48,899 nucleotides of DNA from Leptothrix sp. (in: b-proteobacteria). Lineage in GTDB: Bacteria > Pseudomonadota > Gammaproteobacteria > Burkholderiales > Burkholderiaceae_C. The DNA lies in NCBI GenBank assembly GCA_013822685.1, contig PNKV01000025.1:1-48899 (forward strand), read 5' to 3'. The notes beneath the pieces were generated by a model. That model did not search any database, was not told the DNA's origin, and saw only the letters and a program-made list of their open reading frames with translations. Within the stretch, counting starts at the first letter, position 1. Every line of letters starts with the position of its first letter. Position numbers and translations under genes: made by a program. Below are positions 10,217 to 21,264 of this stretch, piece after piece.

Positions 10217-11542
10217 TCACAGCCGCGTCAAGACCGGCGACCAAAGTGCCCTGACGGGCAAGCGGGCCTGCCGCAGAAAAACCGCATAAGCCACCACGAT
10301 GGCCACGATGTAGCCCGTGCTGGAAGACACGGCCGCCCCCAGCGCACCCATGCTTGGCACCAGGAACCACCCCAATCCAAAGCTCACCGCCAGGGACAGC
10401 CCGGCGATGCCGCCTGACAAATGGGGGCGCCCCAGGTGGTTGGTGTAGAACGCCGACAAGCTGGACGCCGCCGCGTAGGCCGCCACGCCGGGCAGCAATG
10501 CGGCCAGCGGGGCCACCGATGCCGCGTACGCCGGCCCCATCACCTCGGGCAAGGCCCACGTGGCCAGCACCAGCAGGATCGGCGCGGCCAGCACCGTGGC
10601 CAGCACATTGATGCGCACGGCCTGCACTGTCATGCTCGAGGCCACGCGCACATCCGGATTGCCAATGCGCGAATACGCCGACACCGTGACCGATTGCGAC
10701 AGCAGCCACAGCAGTTCAGCCACCGTGACGGCCACCGAATAGGTGCCCACGGCGCCCAGGCCATGAAAGCGCTCGACCAGGAACAAGGAAGCGCGGTAAT
10801 TCAGCAGGCTGATCACATTGGTGATGCCGATGGTGGCCACGAAGCGCCAGTCGTCCCACCACACGGCGGGGGGTTCGTGGGTGGTGATGACCTCATCGCG
10901 CCGGTCAGCGTCGTTCAAAGCGTAGATGGCCGTCAACACCGCCACCAATGATTTGCCACTGACCCAGGCCATCAGCACGACCAGCACTGTGGACGTGTGC
11001 CGTTCGGCGCCCTGGCTGAACCACCAGGCCACGGCCAGGCCACTGAGCACGGACGCCGGAGCAGCCACTTGCGCGGCGTTCAAGGGCCACATGCGGCCTT
11101 GCCCCAGCCACAAGCCCGTGGCCGTGGGCACCAGCAGCAGGAATGGCGCGGCCAGGGCCAGCAGCCACAGCTGCGCATAAGGCATCTTGTCGGCCCACCA
11201 CGACACCGCCAGCAGCACGCCAGAGGCCAGGAGACCCAGCCCCAGCGCCGCCCGCAAAACGCTGCGCAACATGGGTCGCGCGCGCACCGCCTGCCCGCCT
11301 TGCTGGCGCGACATCTGGCGGGCCAGCCACAAGCCGAGTCCAGAGAACAAGGTCAACAAGGCCGCCTCGACCGCCACGAACAAGGCAAACGCGCCCTGCA
11401 CCCGGGGCCCTTGCCGGGCCACCAACACGGTGATGCCCAGCCCTAGGCCCACGATCAACAGCTTGGCCAGCAGGTTGCCCACCGCCGCCCGAGGCACGCT
11501 GGCCCAGGCATCTCTCAAAGCCCTCAAAACTTGAATCGACAT
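10217..11542 (-). CDS. Oligosaccharide flippase (Wzx/MATE-like)
   Basis: Polytopic inner-membrane protein with about 12 hydrophobic segments, of the polysaccharide-transport (Wzx, MOP superfamily) type, which flips lipid-linked oligosaccharide to the periplasmic face. Opening [24 protein letters not shown] and the repeated membrane pattern support this. 441 residues from the ATG at 11542; ATGs at 11551 and 11584 are alternatives and none has a strong ribosome site. First gene of the glycan operon, divergent from lysS. Confidence 0.85.
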   Translation of the reverse strand: MSIQVLRALRDAWASVPRAAVGNLLAKLLIVGLGLGITVLVARQGPRVQGAFALFVAVEAALLTLFSGLGLWLARQMSRQQGGQAVRARPMLRSVLRAALGLGLLASGVLLAVSWWADKMPYAQLWLLALAAPFLLLVPTATGLWLGQGRMWPLNAAQVAAPASVLSGLAVAWWFSQGAERHTSTVLVVLMAWVSGKSLVAVLTAIYALNDADRRDEVITTHEPPAVWWDDWRFVATIGITNVISLLNYRASLFLVERFHGLGAVGTYSVAVTVAELLWLLSQSVTVSAYSRIGNPDVRVASSMTVQAVRINVLATVLAAPILLVLATWALPEVMGPAYAASVAPLAALLPGVAAYAAASSLSAFYTNHLGRPHLSGGIAGLSLAVSFGLGWFLVPSMGALGAAVSSSTGYIVAIVVAYAVFLRQARLPVRALWSPVLTRL

Positions 11543-11615
11543 GGCTGGCATTGTCGCCCAGCCCACCTGCGGCCAGGGTTTCATACAATCGCCTATTCAC
11601 CCAAGCCCTGACCCT

Positions 11616-13154
11616 ATGACCACGCCCAACGCCCCCGCCGCCCCAGAAGCCAACCACGCCCAAGCTGCCGAGGCACCCGTGGACACCAACAAGCTGGTGG
11701 CCGAGCGCCGCGAAAAACTCGCCGCCATCCGGGCCCAGGGCATCGCCTTCCCCAACGACTACAAGCCCACGCACCACGCCGCACCCTTGCACGCCGCGCA
11801 CGGCGCCACCGAAGGCCCCGAGCTGGAAGCGCAAGTGATCACTGTCAAGCTGGCTGGCCGCCTGATGCTCAAGCGCGTGATGGGCAAGGCTTGCTTCGGC
11901 ACTTTGCAGGACGGCAGCGGCCGCATGCAGGCCTACATCACGCTCGACGCTGTCGGTGCCGAGGTGCTGAACGCCTTCAAGCACTGGGACCTGGGCGACA
12001 TCCTGGGCGTGGAAGGCACGCTGTTCAAGACCAAGACCGGCGAGCTGTCGGTCAAGGCGAGCAGCATCCGTTTGCTGACCAAATCCCTGCGCCCCTTGCC
12101 GGACAAGTTCCACGGCATGACCGACCAGGAGATGAAGTACCGCCAACGCTACGTCGACCTGATCATGGACGAATCGTCGCGCGCCCGCTTCAAGGCCCGC
12201 AGCAACGCGATCTCGGCCATCCGCCAGTTCATGGTCGACCAGGGCTTCCTGGAGGTCGAAACGCCCATGCTGCACCCCATTCCCGGCGGTGCCAACGCCA
12301 AGCCCTTCACCACGCACCACAACGCGCTCGATCAAGAGATGTTCCTGCGCATCGCGCCCGAGCTGTATTTGAAGCGCCTGGTGGTGGGCGGTTTCGAGCG
12401 CGTGTTCGAGATCAACCGCAACTTCCGCAACGAAGGCGTGTCCGTGCGGCACAACCCCGAGTTCACGATGATGGAGTTCTACGCGGCCTACTGGGACCAC
12501 CGCGACCTGATGGACTTCACCGAGCAGGTGCTGCGCCATGCCGCCCGCGCCGCCGCCGGCACCACGCAGCTGAGCTATGGTGGCCAGCCCGTCGATCTGG
12601 AAGCGCCCTTCGCCCGCCTGAGCGTGCGCGATTCCCTGGTGGCCCACGCCGGCCTGAGCGCGGCTGGGGCCGATGACGAGCAGGTGCTGCGCGCCAAGCT
12701 CAAGGCCCATGGCGAAGAAGCCCCGGCCCACCGCAGCCTGGCCGAACTGCAGTTCGCCATGTTCGAAGCCTTTGTCGAAGAAAAGCTCTGGCAGCCCACC
12801 TTCATCATCGACTACCCCGTGGAGGTGTCGCCTTTAGCGCGCGCCTCGGACACCAACCCCGCCATCACCGAACGCTTCGAACTGTTCATCACCGGCCGCG
12901 AGTTCGGCAACGGCTTCAGCGAGTTGAACGACCCCGAAGAGCAGGCCGCCCGCTTCGCCGCGCAAGCCAGCGCCAAGGATGCCGGTGACGAAGAAGCCAT
13001 GTACTTCGACGCCGACTACATCCGCGCGCTGGAACACGGCCTGCCGCCCACTGGCGGTTGCGGCATTGGCATCGATCGTTTGATCATGCTGTTGACCGAC
13101 GCGGCCAACATCCGGGACATCATCCTGTTCCCTGCCCTGCGTCGCGAAACCTGA
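11616..13154 (+). CDS. lysS: Lysyl-tRNA synthetase, class II
   Basis: Charges tRNA-Lys with lysine in the cytoplasm. 512 residues from the ATG at 11616. An N-terminal Ala-rich lead is followed by the OB-fold anticodon domain, then class II motif 1 ([16 protein letters not shown]), motif 2 ([20 protein letters not shown]) and motif 3 ([13 protein letters not shown]). The reading frame is open back to 11541, but that part overlaps the divergent flippase gene and is unlike the family. A TACAAT at 11584-11589 may be its -10 box. Confidence 0.96.
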   Translation: MTTPNAPAAPEANHAQAAEAPVDTNKLVAERREKLAAIRAQGIAFPNDYKPTHHAAPLHAAHGATEGPELEAQVITVKLAGRLMLKRVMGKACFGTLQDGSGRMQAYITLDAVGAEVLNAFKHWDLGDILGVEGTLFKTKTGELSVKASSIRLLTKSLRPLPDKFHGMTDQEMKYRQRYVDLIMDESSRARFKARSNAISAIRQFMVDQGFLEVETPMLHPIPGGANAKPFTTHHNALDQEMFLRIAPELYLKRLVVGGFERVFEINRNFRNEGVSVRHNPEFTMMEFYAAYWDHRDLMDFTEQVLRHAARAAAGTTQLSYGGQPVDLEAPFARLSVRDSLVAHAGLSAAGADDEQVLRAKLKAHGEEAPAHRSLAELQFAMFEAFVEEKLWQPTFIIDYPVEVSPLARASDTNPAITERFELFITGREFGNGFSELNDPEEQAARFAAQASAKDAGDEEAMYFDADYIRALEHGLPPTGGCGIGIDRLIMLLTDAANIRDIILFPALRRET

Positions 13155-13219
13155 CGCACGACACGGCGTTTATCCCAGTCGGTTTGATGTAATCAGACGT
13201 GACAACGCCAAGCTGCCAG

Positions 13220-13247
13220 TTGTAAACCCTGCGATCCCGACAATAAT
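13220..13247 (+). promoter_or_regulatory. Possible promoter of the HAF-repeat gene
   Basis: TTGTAA, 16 bases, AATAAT, 43 bases upstream of the ATG at 13290, in an otherwise gene-free 135-base gap after lysS. A weak match to sigma70 boxes; no sigma54 (TGGCAC-N5-TTGCA) element, often seen before PEP-CTERM genes, was found. Confidence 0.35.
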
Positions 13248-13289
13248 GCCGGACATTCAAGCACAGGCAATATGCCGCAGGGAGATTTC

Positions 13290-14399
13290 ATGAAATTCAG
13301 TCCAAACATCGTCACGGCCCTTGCGATCGCAAGCGTGTCCCTGGGCCTCGCCACATCGGCCAGTGCCCAGTACTACACCGTGCAGGACCTCGGCCAAGTC
13401 GACGCCTATGCCCTCAACGCCTTTGGCCAAGTGGCGGGTGTCGACTACAGCGGCTCATCGGCCCAAGGCTTCTATACCGGCGTCAATGGCATCGGCATGA
13501 ACGTCATCAGCCTGCCCGAGGGCAGCGGTAATTCTTGGGCCTATGGCATCAACGACCAAGGACAGGTTGTGGGTCAATACGCCGACGGCGCTGGCGATGC
13601 CCGCGGATTTGTCACCGGCTCAGGCGGCCAGGGCTTCACGGGGGTCAGCTATCCAGGCTCTGGTTCTGTCAATGTGCTGGCCATCAATGGCAGCGGGCAG
13701 TACGTGGGGTGGGCTGATTCCCAAGCCATCGCGTCCGGCGCCCAGGGTAACGGCTGGCAAACGCTGGACATCCCCAGCAACCTGGTGTCGATCGCCAGCG
13801 CCATCAATGCCAGTGGGCAAGTGCTGGGCGTTGCGGCCGATCCGCAAAGCGAGAACAGCTACACCACGTTTCTCACCGGCCCCAATGGACAGGGCTTCAA
13901 CCAGGTGGGCTCACCGCTCGGCGTGCCGTTTTTCGGCGGCGGCCTGAACAACCATGGCGACGTGGTTGGCCAGGCTTTCACAGAGTCTGGCATGCGCGCT
14001 TTCTTCGTGGGCGCCAACAACGGCACCACGATCGACCTGGGCACCTTGGGCGGCACGTTCAGCCGCGCCATGGCCATCAATGATCAAGGCGCGATCGTCG
14101 GATTCTCTACCGCAGTGGGCGACTACACCGGATCAAATTCCGAGGCCTTCATCATCCTGGGCGAGGGCCAGGAGATGGTCCGCCTGAGCAGCCTGACGGT
14201 CAACTTCGAGGGCTCGCTGTCCGAGGCCGTGGCTGTGAACAACGCTGGCCAGATTCTGACGAAGAGCTTTGGCCGCAGTTACCTGCTCACGCCCACCGCC
14301 ATCCCTGAGGCACAAACCAGCGCCATGATGCTGCTGGGCCTGGGCGCCATCGCCTGGATCGGCGTGCGCCAACAGCGCCGCCGCCATGCCCAGGCCTAA
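13290..14399 (+). CDS. HAF-repeat extracellular protein with PEP-CTERM-like tail
   Basis: Secreted protein of 369 residues. It has a Sec signal peptide (cleavage after TSASAQ-like region, about residue 26). The body is built of HAF-type repeats in which units such as AINDQGAIVGFS, GINDQGQVVGQY and DLGTLGGTFSRA recur. The C-terminus has the layout of an exosortase sorting signal: IPEAQT, a hydrophobic helix (MMLLGLGAIAWIGV) and an arginine cluster. The usual Pro-Glu-Pro is Pro-Glu-Ala. AGGGAGA four bases before the ATG sets the start; an ATG six codons earlier was rejected. No exosortase gene is in the window. Function of the family is unknown. Confidence 0.82.
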   Translation: MKFSPNIVTALAIASVSLGLATSASAQYYTVQDLGQVDAYALNAFGQVAGVDYSGSSAQGFYTGVNGIGMNVISLPEGSGNSWAYGINDQGQVVGQYADGAGDARGFVTGSGGQGFTGVSYPGSGSVNVLAINGSGQYVGWADSQAIASGAQGNGWQTLDIPSNLVSIASAINASGQVLGVAADPQSENSYTTFLTGPNGQGFNQVGSPLGVPFFGGGLNNHGDVVGQAFTESGMRAFFVGANNGTTIDLGTLGGTFSRAMAINDQGAIVGFSTAVGDYTGSNSEAFIILGEGQEMVRLSSLTVNFEGSLSEAVAVNNAGQILTKSFGRSYLLTPTAIPEAQTSAMMLLGLGAIAWIGVRQQRRRHAQA

Positions 14400-14407
14400 A
14401 AGGGATA

Positions 14408-14447
14408 GCATCATGCCCACCTTGGCTCCCCGCGGTCGGCATGATGC
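14408..14447 (+). promoter_or_regulatory. Hairpin covering the molybdoenzyme start codon
   Basis: Perfect 10-bp inverted repeat GCATCATGCC / GGCATGATGC with a 20-base loop. The second arm contains the tandem ATGATG start of the next gene, and no Shine-Dalgarno sequence is visible there. In mRNA the hairpin would hide the start codon; it also lies just after the HAF gene stop and could act in 3'-end formation. Function is inference. Confidence 0.5.
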
Positions 14448-16630
14448 AAAAACACCCTTCGAACTCTGCAGACACGTCCCCTGAAACACACCAAGGGGTC
14501 TGCAACCTCTGCGAAGCCATCTGCGGCCTGACCTTCCAGGTCCAGGGCGAGCGCATCGTCTCCATCAAAGGCAACGATGCCGACCCGTTTTCACGCGGCC
14601 ACATCTGCCCCAAGGCCGTGGCCCTGAAAGACGTGCACGAAGATCCCGACCGCCTGCGCCGCCCGGTGCGCCGCGTGGGCCAGGGGGCCGATGCGCAATG
14701 GGTCGAGATCTCATGGGACCAGGCCTTTGACCTGGTCGCGCGCAAGCTGGTGGACGTGCGCCAGCAGCATGGCAACAACGCCGTGGGCATCTACCAGGGC
14801 AACCCCACGGTGCACAACTGGGGCAACATCACGCACGGGCCCTTGTTCATGGGCCAGCTCAAGACGCGCAACCGCTTCTCGGCCACCTCGGTCGACCAGT
14901 TGCCGCACCACCTGACGTCTTACTGGCTGTACGGACACCAGTTCCTGCTGCCCATCCCCGACATCGACCGCACCCAGTACATGATTATGCTGGGCGGCAA
15001 CCCGCTGGCCTCCAACGGCAGCATCATGACCGTGCCCGATGTGCGCAAGCGCCTGAAGGCCTTGCAGGCCCGCGGCGGCAAGCTGGTTGTCATCGACCCA
15101 CGCCGCACCGAAACCGCCGCCATTGCCGACGAGCACCTGGCCATCAAACCCAGTGGCGACGCGGCCTTCCTGCTGGCCATGGTCTATGTGCTGCTGAACG
15201 AATCGCTGGCCAAGCCGGCTCATCTTCAAGGCCTGATCAAAGGCCTGGACGAGTTGAAGCAGGCCGTGGCCGCCTTCACGCCCGAAGCCACTGCGGCCAC
15301 CTCGGGCATTGACGCCGACACCACGCGGCGCCTCGCGCGCGAGCTGGCTCAAGCCGAATCAGGCGTTTGCTATGGCCGCATGGGCGTGTCCACCCAGATC
15401 AATGGCGTGGTCTGCCAGTGGGCCATCCAGGTGATCAACATCCTGACCGGCAACCTGGACAAAGAAGGCGGCACCCTGGTCACCCACCCGGCCATTGACC
15501 TGGTCAAGACCGGCCTGATCGGCCCTGGCCACGTGGGCGCCTGGCGCAGCCGCGTGCGCAAGGCCCCCGAGTTTGGCGGTGAGCTGCCGGTGTCGGTGCT
15601 GGCTGAAGAAATCCTCACCCCTGGGCCGGGCCAGATCCGCGCCATGGTGACTTCTTGCGGCAACCCGGTGCTGTCAACGCCCAATGGCCAGCAACTGGAC
15701 CAGGCCTTGTCGCAGCTCGATTTCATGGTCTCGGTTGATTTCTACATCAACGAGACCACGCGCCACGCCGACGTCATCCTGCCGCCCACCTGCTTTGTCG
15801 AGCATGACCACTACGACCTGGTCTTCATGCACTTCGCGGTGCGCAACGTCGCCCGTTACAGCCCGGCCATCTTGCCCAAACCCGATGGCGCCCTGCACGA
15901 CTGGGAGATCTACGCCGGCTTGGCGAAGTCCTACGCGCAACACGCCTGGGCCCTGGAGCGAGGCGGCCCCACGCAGCGCCTCAAGGGCATGCTGACGCGC
16001 TCGGCCATGAGCCGGCTGCGGCCCGACCAGTTGCTGGCCCTGGGCTTGCGCAAAGGCGCTTACCCGCTGCGCATGAAGCAATTGCGCGCCGCCCCGCAAG
16101 GCATTGATCTGGGCCCCTTGCGCCCTGGCCTGGCGCAAAGCCTGGCCAAAAAAGGCCGCCACATCGCCTTGCTGCCCAAGGCCATCGTTGACGAGTTGCC
16201 CCAACTGGCCGAACGGATGCGCAGCGATCGCGCCGACCCCAGCGCCCTGACCCTGATCGGCCGGCGCGATGTGCGCAGCAACAACTCCTGGATGCACAAC
16301 AGCGAACGCCTGGTGTCCGGCAAAGCCCGCTGCGTGCTGTGGATGAACACCGACGACGCCGCCCAACGCGGCTTGAGCGAAGGCCAGACCGTGCAGATCA
16401 CCTCGCGCGTAGGCCAGATTGCCGCGCCGGTCTTCATCACCCCCGACATCCGGCCCGGCGTGGTCAGCCTGCCGCATGGCTGGGGCCACGGCCGCCAGGG
16501 CGTGAAGCTGGGCGTGGCCTCGCAGCATGCCGGGGTCAGCCTGAACGACCTGACCGACGACCAATTGACCGACCGGATCAGCGGCAACGCGGCCCTCAAC
16601 AGCCTGAGCGTGCACGTGAAAGCGGCCTGA
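14441..16630 (+). CDS. Molybdopterin oxidoreductase (DMSO reductase family)
   Basis: Bis-MGD-dependent oxidoreductase of 729 residues. The N-terminus holds a [4Fe-4S] motif, C21-x2-C24-x3-C28-x27-C56, followed by the Pro-Lys seen in formate dehydrogenase and Nap-type enzymes. Conserved blocks include IYQGNPTVHNWGN, MLGGNPLASNGS, VIDPRRTETAAIAD and a C-terminal MopB dinucleotide-binding domain (LPHGWGHGRQG). No selenocysteine TGA or evident Cys lies at the usual Mo-ligand position (around RFSATSVDQLPHH), and no signal peptide is seen, so it is probably cytoplasmic. Substrate unknown; no electron-transfer partner gene is adjacent. Confidence 0.85.
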   Translation: MMQKHPSNSADTSPETHQGVCNLCEAICGLTFQVQGERIVSIKGNDADPFSRGHICPKAVALKDVHEDPDRLRRPVRRVGQGADAQWVEISWDQAFDLVARKLVDVRQQHGNNAVGIYQGNPTVHNWGNITHGPLFMGQLKTRNRFSATSVDQLPHHLTSYWLYGHQFLLPIPDIDRTQYMIMLGGNPLASNGSIMTVPDVRKRLKALQARGGKLVVIDPRRTETAAIADEHLAIKPSGDAAFLLAMVYVLLNESLAKPAHLQGLIKGLDELKQAVAAFTPEATAATSGIDADTTRRLARELAQAESGVCYGRMGVSTQINGVVCQWAIQVINILTGNLDKEGGTLVTHPAIDLVKTGLIGPGHVGAWRSRVRKAPEFGGELPVSVLAEEILTPGPGQIRAMVTSCGNPVLSTPNGQQLDQALSQLDFMVSVDFYINETTRHADVILPPTCFVEHDHYDLVFMHFAVRNVARYSPAILPKPDGALHDWEIYAGLAKSYAQHAWALERGGPTQRLKGMLTRSAMSRLRPDQLLALGLRKGAYPLRMKQLRAAPQGIDLGPLRPGLAQSLAKKGRHIALLPKAIVDELPQLAERMRSDRADPSALTLIGRRDVRSNNSWMHNSERLVSGKARCVLWMNTDDAAQRGLSEGQTVQITSRVGQIAAPVFITPDIRPGVVSLPHGWGHGRQGVKLGVASQHAGVSLNDLTDDQLTDRISGNAALNSLSVHVKAA

Positions 16631-16646
16631 TCCTTAGAATGCCCGG

Positions 16647-17261
16647 ATGAACTCGCCGTACCCGGACCTGGGCCGCACCCCCGCCGATGAAATTGCCGCC
16701 ACCGCCGCCCGCCTGGTGGTGGAGGAAGGCCTGGACTACGGCCCGGCCAAACGCCGCGCCGCCAAGCAGCTGGGCATGAGCAGCCGGGGCGATCTGCCCG
16801 ACAACGACCTGATGGAGGCGGCCGTCTTCGAGTACCTGGCCGTGTTCTGCGCCGACACCCAGCCAGGTGAACTGCTTGCCCTGCGCCGCCTGGCCGCCCT
16901 GTGGATGGAACGCCTGCAAGAGTTCCGCCCCCACCTGAGCGGCGCCATCTGGCGCGGCACCGCCACCCGCCTGAACGACATCCACCTGCAGCTGTACTGC
17001 GACGATTCCAAATCCGCCGAGATCGCCTTGCTCAACAAGGGCGTGGACTACGATGTGGGCAGCGTGCCTGGCCCCCGGGGCGACCTGGTTGACTGCCTGA
17101 GCATGACCGTGGACTGTCCCGAACTGGGCGAGCCCATCGGCCTGCACCTGACCATCCTGGATTACGACGACCTGCGCGGCGCCCTCAAAAGCGACGCCAA
17201 GGGCAAGACCGAGCGGGGCGACCTGCAAGCTTTGCGCGCCTTGTTAGAAAACACACCATGA
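16647..17261 (+). CDS. Conserved protein of unknown function
   Basis: 204-residue soluble protein that I do not recognise by function. It begins MNSPYPDLGRTPADEIAATA and has a helical N-terminal half with AAKQLGMSSRGDLPDNDLMEA, then a more beta-rich half (HLQLYCDDSKSAEIALL, LHLTILDYDDL). I recall similar Burkholderiales proteins carrying the label UDP-N-acetylmuramate-alanine ligase, but none of the Mur ligase motifs (P-loop, ATP site) is present, so that name is not supported. It starts 16 bases after the molybdoenzyme and overlaps the thioredoxin-like gene by ATGA, so the three are likely co-transcribed. Confidence 0.8.
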   Translation: MNSPYPDLGRTPADEIAATAARLVVEEGLDYGPAKRRAAKQLGMSSRGDLPDNDLMEAAVFEYLAVFCADTQPGELLALRRLAALWMERLQEFRPHLSGAIWRGTATRLNDIHLQLYCDDSKSAEIALLNKGVDYDVGSVPGPRGDLVDCLSMTVDCPELGEPIGLHLTILDYDDLRGALKSDAKGKTERGDLQALRALLENTP

Positions 17262-17824
17262 CCGCTGATTCTCGACAAAACACCCGCCGCGCCATCCTGG
17301 CCGGCGTCGGACTGGCCGCGGCGGCCGGCGGCGCCTGGTGGGCCTTGAAGCGCCAGTCCCTCGTGGCGACCGGTGCCGGCCAAACGCCCGCTGGCGACCC
17401 GGTGCCCGCTGATTTTTGGGCCCGCCAGTTCGACACCCCCAGCGGCCCGGCCCTGGCCTTGTCCAGCCTGCAAGGCCGCCCCTTGCTGATCAATTTTTGG
17501 GCAACATGGTGCCCCCCTTGCGTCAAAGAGATGCCCGAGCTTGACCGCTTTCACCGCGAATTCAGCGGCCAGGGCTGGAACGTGCTGGGCTTGGCGGTCG
17601 ACAGCCCCACGCCGGTCAAAGGTTTCCTGGCCAAAAAACCGGTGGGTTTCCAGATCGGCCTGGCCGGATTGGGCGGCACAGAACTGGCCCAGGAACTGGG
17701 CAACACGGCAGGCGGCCTGCCCTTCTCGGTGTTGATCGACGCCCAGGGCGGCATCCGCCAGCGCAAGATGGGCGCCACCAGTTTTGACGAGCTGGCCGCC
17801 TGGGCCAAGGCCTTCGTGGCCTGA
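17258..17824 (+). CDS. TlpA-family thiol-disulphide oxidoreductase
   Basis: Thioredoxin-fold protein of 188 residues. A twin-arginine or membrane-anchor N-terminus (NTRRAILAGVGLAAAAGG) precedes a periplasmic domain with the active site WCPPC (Cys85, Cys88) in INFWATWCPPCVKEMPELD. TlpA-type proteins reduce periplasmic disulphides, for example in cytochrome maturation or oxidant defence. Translation is coupled to the upstream unknown gene (ATGA overlap). The target is not indicated. Confidence 0.88.
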   Translation: MTADSRQNTRRAILAGVGLAAAAGGAWWALKRQSLVATGAGQTPAGDPVPADFWARQFDTPSGPALALSSLQGRPLLINFWATWCPPCVKEMPELDRFHREFSGQGWNVLGLAVDSPTPVKGFLAKKPVGFQIGLAGLGGTELAQELGNTAGGLPFSVLIDAQGGIRQRKMGATSFDELAAWAKAFVA

Positions 17825-17945
17825 CGCTTTGGCAGAGTCAACCCGCCCTGATCAAGGGGGATCCGGGGTTTTGATGTCAATTGCGCGTAAAATACGTTTA
17901 CTTTCATTTTCTTGACTGAAGGCTCACCCCCTAGGTCAACGACGC

Positions 17946-18395
<450 letters not shown>

Positions 18396-18460
18396 GCAAC
18401 AGCCCCGCACCCCCACATCCCTGAGCTTTTGCTCGACCGACTTGCTGGAGATCGCAGATC

Positions 18461-18916
18461 ATGGACTTGCGCAAACTGAAAACCCTCATCGACCTCGTCT
18501 CGGAGTCCAACGTCTCTGAACTGGAAATCACCGAGGCCGATGGCAAAGTCCGCATCGTGAAAGCGGGCGCCGCCCCCGTGGTGATGATGCAGCAGCCCAT
18601 GCAGGCGCAGCAGCCCCAGCCGGTCGCCGCCGCACCCGCCGTGGCCGCCGCCCCGGTCGTGGCCGAAGTGCCCGAAGAAACCGGCCACGTCGTGAAGTCG
18701 CCGATGGTGGGCACGTTCTACCGCTCGTCCAGCCCCGGCGCCAAGGCGTTTGCCGAAGTGGGCGACCAGGTCAAGGAAGGCCAGGCCATCTGCATCATCG
18801 AAGCCATGAAGATCATGAACGAGATCGAGACCGACCTGGCGGGCACCGTCACGAAGATCCTGGTTGAAAACGGCCAGCCGGTGGAATACGGCCAACCCTT
18901 GTTCGTCATCGAATAA
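18461..18916 (+). CDS. accB: Biotin carboxyl carrier protein of acetyl-CoA carboxylase
   Basis: Carries carboxy-biotin between the two half-reactions of acetyl-CoA carboxylase, the first committed step of fatty acid synthesis. 151 residues: an N-terminal helical domain, an Ala/Pro/Gln-rich flexible linker (about residues 37-66), and the lipoyl-like biotinyl domain with the target Lys117 in [13 protein letters not shown] lies upstream of the ATG. accC follows nine bases after the stop codon, so the subunits are co-expressed. Confidence 0.97.
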   Translation: MDLRKLKTLIDLVSESNVSELEITEADGKVRIVKAGAAPVVMMQQPMQAQQPQPVAAAPAVAAAPVVAEVPEETGHVVKSPMVGTFYRSSSPGAKAFAEVGDQVKEGQAICIIEAMKIMNEIETDLAGTVTKILVENGQPVEYGQPLFVIE

Positions 18917-18925
18917 GGCGGCCCC

Positions 18926-20278
<1,353 letters not shown>

Positions 20279-20309
20279 TGATCCTTGTTCCGCGAAGAAG
20301 CAGCACACC

Positions 20310-21236
20310 ATGCATGAACTCACCCTGCTGGCCGCCGAGGCCCAGGTCGACATCCTCAGCGATGCCCTGATCGAACTCGAAGCCCTGTCGGTGTCGGTGG
20401 AAGACTTCGATGCCGACACGGAGCGCGAAGAAGCCCTGTGGGGCGAGCCCGGCATGCCGGTGGAGCGCGAAGCCTGGGAGCGGTCCACCGTCAAATCACT
20501 CTTCCCTGATGAAGCGCAGGCGCTGGAAGCCGTGACCCTGATCTTGGCGCAGGACTGGGCCACCGACATCCATGTGCAAGGCATCCAGAAAGTCGAAGAC
20601 CAGGACTGGGTGCGCCTGACGCAATCGCAGTTCGCGCCGGTGCCGGTCACTGACGACTTCTGGATCGTGCCCACGTGGCACGAGGTGCCCGCCCAAGCCA
20701 AGACCGTGATCCGCCTGGACCCGGGCCTGGCCTTTGGCACCGGCACCCATCCCACCACCCGCATGTGCCTGAAGTGGATCGCCCGCAATCCGCAGGCTTT
20801 GCAAGGCCAGCGCGTGCTGGATTACGGCTGCGGCTCGGGCATCCTGGCGATTGGCGCCGCATTGCATGGCGCCGCTGTGGTGGACGCGGTCGACATCGAC
20901 CCAGCCGCCGTGGAATCGACCTTGGCCAATGCCGAGGTCAACCTCAAGGGTGTTGCCACGAAGCTGAACACTGGCCTGCCCGACCTGGTGGGCGAAGCGC
21001 AGGCAGCCTACCCTGTGGTGCTGGCCAACATCCTCGCCACGCCGCTCAAGCTGCTGTCGCCGCTGCTGTCGGGCCACGTGGCGCCGGGCGGCCACATCGT
21101 CATGGCGGGCATCCTGGCCAGGCAAGAGGCAGAACTGAAAGAAGCCTACGCGGCCGTCGGCCTGCAACTGAGCGTGGCCGATGAAGACGATGGCTGGATC
21201 CTGATGACGGCCACCCGCGGATCCGTGGGAGCGTGA
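20310..21236 (+). CDS. prmA: Ribosomal protein L11 methyltransferase
   Basis: SAM-dependent trimethylation of ribosomal protein L11. 308 residues from the ATG at 20310, beginning MHELTLLAAEAQVDILSDAL. The substrate-recognition domain is followed by a class I methyltransferase domain with LDPGLAFGTGTHPTT, the SAM loop LDYGCGSGILAIGA and the VLANIL motif IV. A longer reading frame to 20205 lies inside accC and was rejected. After its stop comes a lipase gene fossil. Confidence 0.96.
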   Translation: MHELTLLAAEAQVDILSDALIELEALSVSVEDFDADTEREEALWGEPGMPVEREAWERSTVKSLFPDEAQALEAVTLILAQDWATDIHVQGIQKVEDQDWVRLTQSQFAPVPVTDDFWIVPTWHEVPAQAKTVIRLDPGLAFGTGTHPTTRMCLKWIARNPQALQGQRVLDYGCGSGILAIGAALHGAAVVDAVDIDPAAVESTLANAEVNLKGVATKLNTGLPDLVGEAQAAYPVVLANILATPLKLLSPLLSGHVAPGGHIVMAGILARQEAELKEAYAAVGLQLSVADEDDGWILMTATRGSVGA

Positions 21237-21264
21237 GCTTCCGCATCAAGGGTCTTCAGGTCGC

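Noticed and set aside
10905..12731. Open frame of 608 codons on the minus strand across flippase and lysS
   Set aside because: Runs antisense through the lysS motifs and out of frame through the flippase gene; no recognisable family.
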